A stretch of DNA of 64,000 nucleotides from Thermomicrobiales bacterium. GTDB taxonomy: Bacteria > Chloroflexota > Chloroflexia > Thermomicrobiales > UBA6265. The notes under the pieces are model-generated. The model saw only the letters and a program-made list of their open reading frames with translations. It had not been told where the DNA came from and searched no databases. Below, in pieces: positions 56,884 to 64,000 of the stretch. Position 1 is the stretch's first letter; every line of letters starts with the position of its first letter. The stretch is from assembly GCA_030447415.1 (NCBI GenBank), contig JAUJOZ010000009.1, positions 62,001-126,000 of the forward strand. The letters are read 5' to 3'. Position numbers and translations under genes: made by a program.

Positions 56884-57840
56884 CTACCAGTGCACTTCCA
56901 CCCGGGTGCCCAGGTCAGCGAAGGCGTAGACGTGGTCCGCCGCCCAGGGCGCGAGCGCGACGCAGCCGCCGCTCGGTCCATCTCCCCACGGCAAGACGTT
57001 GCCGAGCCAGTCGAGCGAGAAGGAGTGGAAGCCGTTGCTGCGCGCCGGGTCAAAGGCGACCCAGTCCGTGATGAAGGCCTGGCCCCAGGCGGTCCACGCC
57101 AGCCCCTCGTGCTTGGCGTAGACGTAGAACGTGCCGTTCGCGGTGGCGAAGAAGCCGTCCGCCGAGGGATCGAACCCCATCGCGCCCCAGTAACTCGCGA
57201 CCGGGGTCCCACCCTCATACAACGTGACCGTTTGACTGCTCCGGTCGATATCGATCCACCGCTCGGCCGGCGCGCCATCGAAGCCAAGGTAGGCGCTCCA
57301 GACCCAGCCCCGGCCGCCGAAATAGTCGATCGGCAGGTATCCGTCGACCGCGTCCCCAGTCACCACGACCGGATTGCCCTGCCAGACGGTGCCGAGCACG
57401 GTGGCCTCGAACCCAGCCCACGCGCGGACGTTGAGGGAGCTCGCGGTGACCCAGGCGGTGTAGCCGCCCGTCCCAGCGCTGGTCCACGGGTCGGTCCAGC
57501 CGCCCCGGCTCCCCCAGCCGTCCCACCCACCCCCGGCCCCGTCGAGCGTCAGGTAACCGCCGTAGACCCAGCCGTCCACGCCGGCGTAGTGCACCTCGTA
57601 CCAACCCTCTTCCGTCGGGCCGGAAACGATCTCGACCCACTCGCCGTACCCGACCTGGGTGATGACCCAGCTCCAGGTCCCGGGCTCGGCACGTAGGTTC
57701 AACGCGCCGGCGGTCACCGTCGCGCCCTGGCCGGCGTGGGCTGGGGCCGGTACGGCGGCAACCGTGACCGACAGCGCCACGGCAAACACGAGCCACGCGA
57801 GCCGGGCCCGCCACGGCGCGCCCCCGTTTCGGAACACCAT
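56884..57840 (-). CDS. Secreted L,D-transpeptidase with SH3 domains
   Basis: A 318-residue envelope protein. The signal peptide (MVFRNGGAPW then LAWLVFAVALSVTVAAVPAP) is followed by two SH3b-like wall-binding repeats (VTAGALNLRAEPGTWSWVIT and VTASSLNVRAWAGFEATVLG) and a C-terminal YkuD-type domain (IDIDRSSQTVTLYEGGTPVA...). The active site reads NGFHSFSLDWLG...GPSGGCVAL, so the usual S-H-G-C becomes S-G-G-C and the catalytic His must come from the FHSFSL segment. ATG 57840 has GGGGGAG 5 bases upstream. It is the second L,D-transpeptidase in the window. Confidence 0.85.
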   Translation of the reverse strand: MVFRNGGAPWRARLAWLVFAVALSVTVAAVPAPAHAGQGATVTAGALNLRAEPGTWSWVITQVGYGEWVEIVSGPTEEGWYEVHYAGVDGWVYGGYLTLDGAGGGWDGWGSRGGWTDPWTSAGTGGYTAWVTASSLNVRAWAGFEATVLGTVWQGNPVVVTGDAVDGYLPIDYFGGRGWVWSAYLGFDGAPAERWIDIDRSSQTVTLYEGGTPVASYWGAMGFDPSADGFFATANGTFYVYAKHEGLAWTAWGQAFITDWVAFDPARSNGFHSFSLDWLGNVLPWGDGPSGGCVALAPWAADHVYAFADLGTRVEVHW

Positions 57841-58480
57841 GCGCACTCCCCCACTCCGTACGCATTGCGGCCCGTCGATGGCCGCGTCCCGTCGCCCTCC
57901 GTCGGCCACCGCGGGCTCCCCCGAGCCACACGACCAGCCTACTGCGCAGGGTCGCGGTGGGGACATCTCCCCACCTGCCCCCCAGCTTACGGTATGCCGG
58001 TGGGGGATTGTCACGCTGGCAACCCGACTCGGCCCGACCGTACAGTCCCAAGTTTGACCAGTCAGTCATGTCCAGGGTTGTCCGAGCTATCCGGCGCGAT
58101 CAATCTGACCCACTCGTGTTGACTAGGCGTTCAACAAAGCGTTCCGCAACCCCATTTTGGTCCTCTCCCGACTGGGTCACCACGCGGTTCGGCTGTGCCG
58201 ATGGAGCACAACGCCGGAAGGCGGCAATGAGAGAAACCACGTGAGCGTCGCTTCCCCGATGTCACGATGCGCGCGGCCCAACTCGGCCACAGCCAATGCG
58301 TGGTGGCGCCTCCGTACGTTGCCCGGCAGCGCCAGGCGCAGCTACGCCGGTGCACCAGACATAGACCGATGGTCCCCCGGGCGTAGACCAGCCACCGGGC
58401 CGGCGCTATCCTGCCCCTCCATCCGTGGGCCGACCAGGGCCGCAGGATGCTTGTTGCTCGGCCGGAGGAGTCGCGGACCG
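57841..58480. other. Divergent intergenic region
   Basis: About 640 bases. It contains the TGAC-type palindrome at 58055-58068 and a pair of GCGTTC direct repeats near 58127-58142. No gene has a plausible start here. Confidence 0.35.
58055..58068. promoter_or_regulatory. TGAC-N6-GTCA palindrome, possible TetR-type site
   Basis: TGACCAGTCAGTCA resembles operators of TetR-family regulators. No such regulator is encoded nearby, so this is weak. Confidence 0.25.
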
Positions 58481-59641
58481 ATGATGGAGCGGAGAGTCCC
58501 GCCGGAGGCGGATCAAGAGAGCGAGGCCGCAGCGCACGCGCCTGATCCCTGGATCGGCGCGCCACGCTTCCCGCTGGAGCGGTTAGCGGCGTTCGTGGTG
58601 GTCCTTCTCACCGCGGCCGGGTTGCCCCCTGACGAGGCCCGACGAGCAGCCAACATCTTGGTCACCGCCGACGTCCGCGGCGTCGATTCTCACGGTGTGG
58701 CCCGGCTCCCCTACTTCGTCAACCGCTTGCGGCGTGGGCTGATCGACACGGCGGCGTCATTACGCACGCTCCGGGAGACACCGGCGACGCTCGCCCTCGA
58801 CGCAAACAACGGCTTCGGCCTGACGCTCGCGGCCGCGGCGATGGAACGCTGCATTGCCAAGGCCGAAACCGCCGGTGTTTGCCTGACCACCGTCCGCCAC
58901 GGCAACCATTTCGGCATGGCGGCCTATTACGCGTTGATGGCGCCGCGGCGCGGCCTCGGCGGGTTGGCCATGACCAACGCGTCGCCTCTGGTGACTCCTA
59001 CCTTCGGCACCCGGGGGATGCTCGGCACGAACCCGCTGGCCGTCGCCGTCCCGACCGGCAGCGGCGACGAGCCACCGCTGGTTCTCGACATGGCGACCAG
59101 CGCCGTTGCTTGGGGCAAGATCGAGATCGCGCGGCGGGCCGGCGAACCGATTCCGAGCGGCTGGGCACTCGACGAAGCGGGACAGCCGACGACCGACCCA
59201 TGGGCGGCGCGCTGGCTGACCCCACTCGGCGGCGAGCGCGCGACCGGTGGCCACAAGGGCTACGGCCTCGGGGTGATCGTGGATACGCTCTGCGGCCCGC
59301 TCGCGGGCGCCGCGTGGAGCGCGCGGGTGTCGGGCTCCCGGGGTCCAGACCAACCGGCCGGTATCGGCCATACCTTCATGGCATGGCGCATCGACGCCTT
59401 CCGCGATCCCGAGGGGTTCTTCGCCGACCTACGGGCGATGCTCGCCGAACTGCGCGGCACCCCGCCGGCGCGAGGCCGCGACGCGACTGGCGTCCTCGTC
59501 CCTGGCGACCCGGAGGCCGCCGCCGAGGCAGCGAACGACCGGCTGGGCATCCCGGTCAAGCAGGCGGTGCTGGCCGAGCTGCGGGTACTCGCTGCGGAGT
59601 TGGGTGTCCCATTCGACCTCGACAACTCGACGCCGAGATAG
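58481..59641 (+). CDS. Malate/L-lactate dehydrogenase family oxidoreductase (Ldh2/MDH type 2)
   Basis: A 386-residue NAD(P)-dependent dehydrogenase of the unusual Ldh_2 fold. Its conserved features are ADVRGVDSHGVARLPYFVNR (catalytic His), RHGNHFGMAAYYALMA, AMTNASPLVTPTFGTRGMLG, TNPLAVAVPTG and GGHKGYGLGVIVD. Substrates in the family include malate, lactate, ureidoglycolate and sulfolactate, and are not decidable here. The start at 58481 has GGAGGAG 10 bases upstream. Confidence 0.92.
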   Translation: MMERRVPPEADQESEAAAHAPDPWIGAPRFPLERLAAFVVVLLTAAGLPPDEARRAANILVTADVRGVDSHGVARLPYFVNRLRRGLIDTAASLRTLRETPATLALDANNGFGLTLAAAAMERCIAKAETAGVCLTTVRHGNHFGMAAYYALMAPRRGLGGLAMTNASPLVTPTFGTRGMLGTNPLAVAVPTGSGDEPPLVLDMATSAVAWGKIEIARRAGEPIPSGWALDEAGQPTTDPWAARWLTPLGGERATGGHKGYGLGVIVDTLCGPLAGAAWSARVSGSRGPDQPAGIGHTFMAWRIDAFRDPEGFFADLRAMLAELRGTPPARGRDATGVLVPGDPEAAAEAANDRLGIPVKQAVLAELRVLAAELGVPFDLDNSTPR

Positions 59642-59789
59642 GGGCGCTCGGAGCACGGGCTCTCCTGCGATGAGGTCATCTGAATCGGGAGCTCCGCCCG
59701 AGCAACCGTTCGCTCAGAGACGTCCGAGAGCGCGGGTTCACAACGTCGTGATATCGCGTCGTCACCGGGGAGCCGACAAGCACAAAGAA
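59642..59789. other. Gap after the dehydrogenase gene
   Basis: No gene or signal recognised before the hairpin at 59790. Confidence 0.3.
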
Positions 59790-59816
59790 GGGCCGCGTCG
59801 GTAACCGACGCGGCCC
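59790..59816 (-). terminator. Rho-independent terminator on the minus strand
   Basis: GGGCCGCGTCGGT (59790-59802) and ACCGACGCGGCCC (59804-59816) are complements around a single base. On the minus strand the hairpin is followed by CTTCTTTGTG, a T-rich tail, so it should stop leftward transcription from the unit starting near 60100. Confidence 0.7.
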
Positions 59817-60102
59817 CACTGATTCACGTTGGCGTTGGCGCCCAATTTCACGAAGACGCCGGCATCTGGATCGAAATAAACCGGGCGGCCGGCGAGTTGC
59901 CCTACCTGCCGCGGGGGTCGATGCTCGTGCGTCCGATGGCTGTGCCGCTTCCGGCGCCCCGCGGGCCACGGGGCGCTATCTATCGACCTGCCAGACCCCC
60001 CAGAACACGCAATTGCTCTTCACCGGAGTAACCTCCGAGCCCCGCCGGTTGAGGTCACCGTCCAGACTGGGCGGTCCCTGCTCGTGCAGCGGCTTGCGGT
60101 AC
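59817..60102 (-). ncRNA. Short minus-strand transcription unit: small RNA or decayed gene
   Basis: It lies between a good leftward promoter (60103-60131) and a T-tailed leftward terminator (59790-59816), so about 300 bases should be transcribed. No intact gene is present. The right half reads GYRKPLHEQGPPSLDGDL to a stop near 59976, and the left half in another frame reads VYFDPDAGVFVKLGANANV and NQWGRVGYRRG, both protein-like. This looks either like a frameshifted small gene without a visible start or like a structured RNA. I cannot assign a class. Confidence 0.35.
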
Positions 60103-60131
60103 CCTTTAGCACGTCGATGAACGGTTGTCAA
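60103..60131 (-). promoter_or_regulatory. Leftward promoter
   Basis: On the minus strand TTGACA (complement of 60126-60131) and TAAAGG (complement of 60103-60108) with a 17-base spacer. Confidence 0.5.
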
Positions 60132-60341
60132 GTTGAACGTGGTGCAAGTGCTACGTCCTTCTGTCCCCGTCAATTCGGGGTCTTGCGGGCTGGTGATGCG
60201 CCCTGCCGCGTGCGGGCCGCCGGGTGCCGGCGACCTGGGTCCACTTACCGGGTGGTCGGTGCTTCTGGAGCCAGGCCTGCGTGGTCTCACCGTGGCATCC
60301 GGTACCATAGGGACTGACCACGGAAGGAGGGGTCGAGTCTG

Positions 60342-61136
60342 ATGTCTCGCATGCTTGGATTGGCGCGGCGACCACCCACGGCGGCGTCCATCGCGTTCCT
60401 GCTGGCCGTCCTGATCGCGACGGCGTGGGGTCCTCTGCCGCTCGCGCGTGTCGCCCGTGGCGCCGCCTTGACCCCGACGCCGGTCGTGGTCGATGGCCGG
60501 GTCTACGACGCGTACGTTCCCGCCGCCACCAAGGCCGGCCAGTTCGACCGATATACGTGCGAGTTCGACGCCGCCTGGGTGGTCTTCGAGACGTTCGGTC
60601 TCGACGTGGGCCTCGAGGAACAGATGGCCGTCATCGGCGTCGACCGGCGCGTCGAGCCGTACGCCGTGGAAACACCGACCGGGTTTCTCATCTACGGCGG
60701 CGACATCACCGAGGCCTTCTCCGGCGACCACACGGACAACCTCTTGGCTCGCTCCACTGGCCAGGCGATGCGGGCCGTGTTCGAGCACTACGGACTGCGC
60801 GTGACGGCGGTCCACGACCGGGTTAGCCTTGAGCGGGCGCTGCGCCGCGGCAGGTTGATCTGGATGAAGGCCACGGTCGACTTCCTCCCGTGGCAGGCCG
60901 CGACCTGGATCACGCCCGAGGGCGAGGAGATCAAGACGGTGCTCGGCAACGACCACGCTGTCGTCGTCATCGGCTACAACGCGGACGGGGTCGTCATCCG
61001 GGATGTGCTCGGGCCGACGACCACCAACTGGGAGCGTCCCTACGAGTACGAGGTCGATTGGGATACCTTCCTGGCGGTCTGGGAAGCGCAAGGGTTCGAC
61101 GGCCTCGCCGTGGGTCTCCCCACCGGATCACGTTGA
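60342..61136 (+). CDS. Secreted C39-like cysteine-peptidase-fold protein
   Basis: 264 residues with a signal peptide (IAFLLAVLIATAWGPLPLA) and a C39/papain-like fold. The Cys at the head of a helix lies in QFDRYTCEFDAAWVVFETFG (in place of the usual C-G-P motif), and the catalytic His in LGNDHAVVVIGYNADGVVIR is followed by a DVLGP turn where the third residue is expected. It may cut or bind a peptide outside the cell, or be an inactive relative. GGAGG precedes the ATG. It could be co-transcribed with the membrane protein at 61263. Confidence 0.75.
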   Translation: MSRMLGLARRPPTAASIAFLLAVLIATAWGPLPLARVARGAALTPTPVVVDGRVYDAYVPAATKAGQFDRYTCEFDAAWVVFETFGLDVGLEEQMAVIGVDRRVEPYAVETPTGFLIYGGDITEAFSGDHTDNLLARSTGQAMRAVFEHYGLRVTAVHDRVSLERALRRGRLIWMKATVDFLPWQAATWITPEGEEIKTVLGNDHAVVVIGYNADGVVIRDVLGPTTTNWERPYEYEVDWDTFLAVWEAQGFDGLAVGLPTGSR

Positions 61137-61262
61137 CTTAGACGCTGATCTCCTGCTTCGGCCGTCGCCACCGGCCTGGATCGACGCCCGTTCACCACCT
61201 GGCAGCGGCGACGCCGGCATCGCCCAATCGACCCAGCACCAGACATCGGACCCCGAACGGTC

Positions 61263-62339
61263 ATGGCCATCCGCCCCAGTCCCCGCAGGCCCACCGCTGG
61301 TGCCGACCCGGTCGATCCCGGGCTCGGCGAGGCGTTGGCCGTCTGGGCGCTCCTCGGCGCGGTCGCGGTCGGCATCCTGACGACGCACGGCCGCCGTCCA
61401 GAGCTTCCCCACAGCCGACCCGGGCGGGGTGGGCTAGCCAGCGGCGTCGGACAGGCGCTGGTCTTCGTCCGGCATCCGCTAACGGTGGCGGCGGCGCCGC
61501 TCGCCGCGCTGGCACTTGAACGCCTGCCAAGCGGAGCCGCGGGACCCGCGCTCGCGCGGAGTGCCGTCGCATCCGCTGTCGCGCAGGCGTTGACGAAGCG
61601 GGTTGCCGCGCGACGAGGGGTAGACGTCCGGCCGGGCGATGGTCCCGCGGTGGCCGGCGTCGTCGCGGCGCTGGCGCTGACGACCGAAGCCGTGCGGGTT
61701 GCCGGGATCGGCGGGACGGCGCCGTGGTCAGCTGGCGACCGTGCCCGCCTCGGGCTTGCCGCTGGAATCCTCGTGCCCGCGCTGCCGTGGGTGTTCGCCG
61801 ACGTCGGGGTCTACGTCGGCGACGTGCCGGTCATTGGCGCCCCGGTCCTCTCCCACGGCGCCGTCCACCTCGGCCACCACCACGGCATGGACGGCGCACT
61901 CCTTGCCCTTACCGCCCTCGCGCTCTCGCGCCAACTGAGCCAGATGCGCACGCCGGTTCGGCGAGAAGGGTTATCGCTCGCCCTCGCCCTACTCCTTGCC
62001 TACGGCATCGAGCGCGCCGCCCAAGACGCGTGGCACGAGCAGGTGTTCAAGCGCGGGTGGACCAGGGTCGTGCTGCCGGAAGTCGTGAGGGGTGGGCGCC
62101 CAATCGCCACCCCGGCCTGGAGTGTGCTCCTGCTCGCGGCTGCCGCCTTCGACGCCCTGTTTCGCCACTGGGCACGGACCGGCGCGATGGCCACCTCGTC
62201 TCCGGCGAATCGCCGACCAGTCGCGGGGCCGAGTGTCCGCCAGCGCTTCAGGAGGCTGGGGTCGTGCGGCAAACCACGCCCGGTCTCTAGCCGGTCGCGC
62301 CCACCTTGGGTGCGACCGGCGTCCCCTGCCACCCGGTAA
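61263..62339 (+). CDS. Polytopic membrane protein with His-rich motif, unknown
   Basis: 358 residues with several hydrophobic helices (ALAVWALLGAVAVGILTTHG; AGILVPALPWVFADVGVYVG; LSLALALLLAYGIE) and one conserved-looking polar piece, LSHGAVHLGHHHGMDGALLA, rich in His and possibly metal-binding. The C-terminal about 70 residues are Arg/Ser/Pro-rich. I do not recognise the family. It begins 127 bases after the C39-like gene. Confidence 0.65.
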   Translation: MAIRPSPRRPTAGADPVDPGLGEALAVWALLGAVAVGILTTHGRRPELPHSRPGRGGLASGVGQALVFVRHPLTVAAAPLAALALERLPSGAAGPALARSAVASAVAQALTKRVAARRGVDVRPGDGPAVAGVVAALALTTEAVRVAGIGGTAPWSAGDRARLGLAAGILVPALPWVFADVGVYVGDVPVIGAPVLSHGAVHLGHHHGMDGALLALTALALSRQLSQMRTPVRREGLSLALALLLAYGIERAAQDAWHEQVFKRGWTRVVLPEVVRGGRPIATPAWSVLLLAAAAFDALFRHWARTGAMATSSPANRRPVAGPSVRQRFRRLGSCGKPRPVSSRSRPPWVRPASPATR

Positions 62340-62893
62340 TCTGGGGAGCGACGCGACGGGCGGGGCAAGAAGAACTCGGTCGTGTCGGTGCCCGAGCAAG
62401 ACTCCCCGACTCGTCGGAGCGCCGCCATCGCGTCGGGTGCGACGCTGCCACTCGCCAGGGTGGTCGACTTCGCGTCGCCGCCGAAGACGCGGTCGCCAAC
62501 TGGCGCGCCGAGCACGACCGCTCGTCGGTGTCACGGACGAGCGGCCAGCCACGCGGTCGACAATCTGCGGAGACGCATGCCGACGGCGAATGTTGTCCGG
62601 GGCACGCGGCTTTCGGTTCTGCCGGACGCTCCACGTCGGACCGTGCGCTCGGGGCGAGGCGAGCGTATCATGGCGGTATGCCATCGTAGGCTAATGGGAG
62701 CCCGGCGCGGTCGTCGGCGACGCGTGTGCGCATGGAGTCCAGCCGAGAAGTGGTCCCTGTCTGGCCACTTGGGCTTGGTCGGGGTTGTTACGCGAGCGGA
62801 GCCGTGGGCGTCGGCCACGGACGCCCGCGGTGTGGTCCAGCCGGCCCCGTGGGAAGCGGCGAACCGGTGGGAAGATCGAGGAGGGATCATCGC
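62340..62893. other. Intergenic region before the metallopeptidase gene
   Basis: About 550 bases; overlapping frames in all directions but none convincing. Only the ribosome binding site GAGGAGGG at 62878-62885 is clear. Confidence 0.4.
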
Positions 62894-64000
62894 GTGCGGC
62901 GGCACCCAAGTGCGTTCCTGGTCCTCGCACTGGTCCTAGTCCAGGCGTTGGCCCTCGTTCCGGGTCGGGCAATGGCCCAGGGTGTGGACGAGGACGCCAA
63001 CACGTACGAGAGCCCGACATTCGGCTACACCCTGTCCTGGGGCGAGGCCTGGTCGGTGGAGGAGGAGTTCTCCGAGAACGACTTCGACTTCCTGCAGCTC
63101 GGGACCTCGCGCAGCACCCTCTATCTGGAAGGTCAGGAAAACTTCGAGGGTGAGGTCGACGCCTGCCTCGAGAACGCGCTCGGGAACATCACGGGCGAGC
63201 CGGACATCGACAACGTCGAGCCGCTCGAGGGTGAGGATGGCAAGCCGGTTGCCGGCGCCGAGGAGGGACGCGCCTACGCCGCCTACACGTACGAGGTCCC
63301 GCAGGAGGACGCTGAACCGCTCGCAGGGGCAGCGTACCTGGAGTGCCGCACCCTCATCCCCGGGACGGCGGCGCTGGAGATCACGTTCGCGACCGGGCGC
63401 GACAGTTACGAAGACGAGCAGCCGCTGGCCCAGGAAGTCCTCGACACCCTGGTCATCCCCGTCCCGGCCGAGGGCGAGGACAGCGACCCAGGGGAAACCG
63501 ACGCCGACGCCGACGCCGGTGAAGAGGATGAGGACGAAGGGGACTCCACCGTCAACGACGATGCCTCCACCTCCGACGACGGCGACACCGCGGACGATGA
63601 GGCGTCGGCCGAGGAGTTGATCGAGCTGATGCAGGAGAGCGCCGCGGACATCGACGAGTATTGGAGCGCGACCTTCGAGGCCAGTGGTCTCGACTACGAG
63701 AGCCCGACCGTGGAGTACTACGACGACACCATCGAAACCGGCTGTGGCACCGTGGAGCCCCTCGGCACCGGCCCGCACTATTGTCCGCCGGACCGAGCCA
63801 TCTACATGGACGTGCCGTTCATGGAGGATTACGTCGTCTCTGACTACGGCGAGTTCTCGGCCGCCTTCGTCGTGGCCCACGAGTGGGGGCACCACATCCA
63901 GGAGCTGCTCGACGTCAGGTCGTGCCAGATCCAGGAGTGCCTCGTCGGCTCGACCAGCCTCGAGATCGAGCTCCAAGCCGACTGCATGGCAGGGTCTTGG
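62894..64000 (+). CDS. Secreted neutral zinc metallopeptidase (partial, runs off the right edge)
   Basis: The frame from GTG 62894 is open to the end of the window (369 residues so far). GAGGAGGG lies 8 bases before the start. The signal peptide is FLVLALVLVQALALVPGRAM with cleavage after AMA. Then come an N-terminal beta-rich domain (FGYTLSWGEAWSVEEEFSEN and following), an acidic linker of about 50 residues (Asp/Glu/Ala/Thr), and a peptidase domain with DRAIYMDVPF and the zinc motif VAHEWGHHIQ. ELQADCMAGSW near the edge holds the third ligand and matches the YpfJ-type family. The C-terminal part is missing. Confidence 0.9.
   Translation, partial: MRRHPSAFLVLALVLVQALALVPGRAMAQGVDEDANTYESPTFGYTLSWGEAWSVEEEFSENDFDFLQLGTSRSTLYLEGQENFEGEVDACLENALGNITGEPDIDNVEPLEGEDGKPVAGAEEGRAYAAYTYEVPQEDAEPLAGAAYLECRTLIPGTAALEITFATGRDSYEDEQPLAQEVLDTLVIPVPAEGEDSDPGETDADADAGEEDEDEGDSTVNDDASTSDDGDTADDEASAEELIELMQESAADIDEYWSATFEASGLDYESPTVEYYDDTIETGCGTVEPLGTGPHYCPPDRAIYMDVPFMEDYVVSDYGEFSAAFVVAHEWGHHIQELLDVRSCQIQECLVGSTSLEIELQADCMAGSW

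Noticed and set aside
63000..63976. Long minus-strand frame at the right edge
   Set aside because: Shadow of the metallopeptidase gene, whose signal peptide and HEWGHH motif are clear on the plus strand.

Overview
This is a GC-rich bacterial chromosome segment with about 60 recognisable genes on both strands and no phage, IS element or CRISPR array that I can see. The gene set points to a Chloroflexota bacterium of the Thermomicrobia/Sphaerobacter type: rny followed by a YmdB-like phosphodiesterase and a SpoVS protein, non-mevalonate ispD/ispF, hrcA-grpE-dnaK behind a CIRCE element, a B-box-type zinc protein upstream of murJ, DUF1835, DUF2203 and DUF2207 proteins, and long ATPase-LuxR regulators. 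The lineage is inferred from gene content only.

Layout. 1-7663: RNA turnover and isoprenoid block (YcaQ-like tail, rny, phosphodiesterase, spoVS, PHP hydrolase, ispD, ispF, dtd), mostly coupled by 4-base overlaps. 7931-18071: zinc-ribbon tail-anchored protein, GNAT enzyme, a decayed 1.2-kb stretch, a secreted L,D-transpeptidase, a VOC protein behind a strong promoter holding a LexA-type palindrome, an LPNTG-anchored calcium-repeat protein, a DUF1835 protein and an alpha/beta hydrolase. 18444-22826: cupredoxin lipoprotein, a frameshifted class II aldolase, a methyltransferase and two small genes. 23052-26901: heat-shock operon hrcA-grpE-dnaK with CIRCE and a strong terminator. 26960-30758: polysaccharide deacetylase lipoprotein, SufT-like iron-sulfur factor, a TauE/SafE permease pair, and a lectin-like protein. 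31050-34142: a TPR protein and RecQ helicase behind a second LexA-type box. 34325-34421: selenocysteine tRNA. 34970-38097: large ATPase-LuxR regulator (heavily frameshifted) and a secreted cupin. 39058-45318: M55 D-aminopeptidase, sugar-nucleotide pyrophosphorylase, PotA-type ATPase plus an amidinotransferase, and larC. 45463-51382: murJ, B-box membrane protein, DUF2207 protein and small membrane genes on the minus strand. 51525-54985: a Fur/Zur-family repressor followed by a metal ABC transporter behind a promoter with a Fur-type palindrome. 55242-64000: MOSC protein, ferritin-like protein, SH3-L,D-transpeptidase, Ldh2-type dehydrogenase, C39-like secreted protein, membrane protein, and the start of a secreted zinc metallopeptidase.

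How they connect. The genes are mostly core physiology: heat-shock control by HrcA, metal uptake under a Fur-family regulator, envelope building (MurJ, two L,D-transpeptidases, polysaccharide deacetylase, sortase-type anchor), and what looks like SOS control of recQ and of a VOC gene. The selC gene implies that the organism makes selenoproteins, although none is encoded here.

Caution. Several long genes, including the normally essential dnaK, keep clear family similarity through abrupt frame changes. This is best explained by single-base indel errors in the assembly. Frameshifted genes here should therefore not be read as true pseudogenes without checking raw reads.
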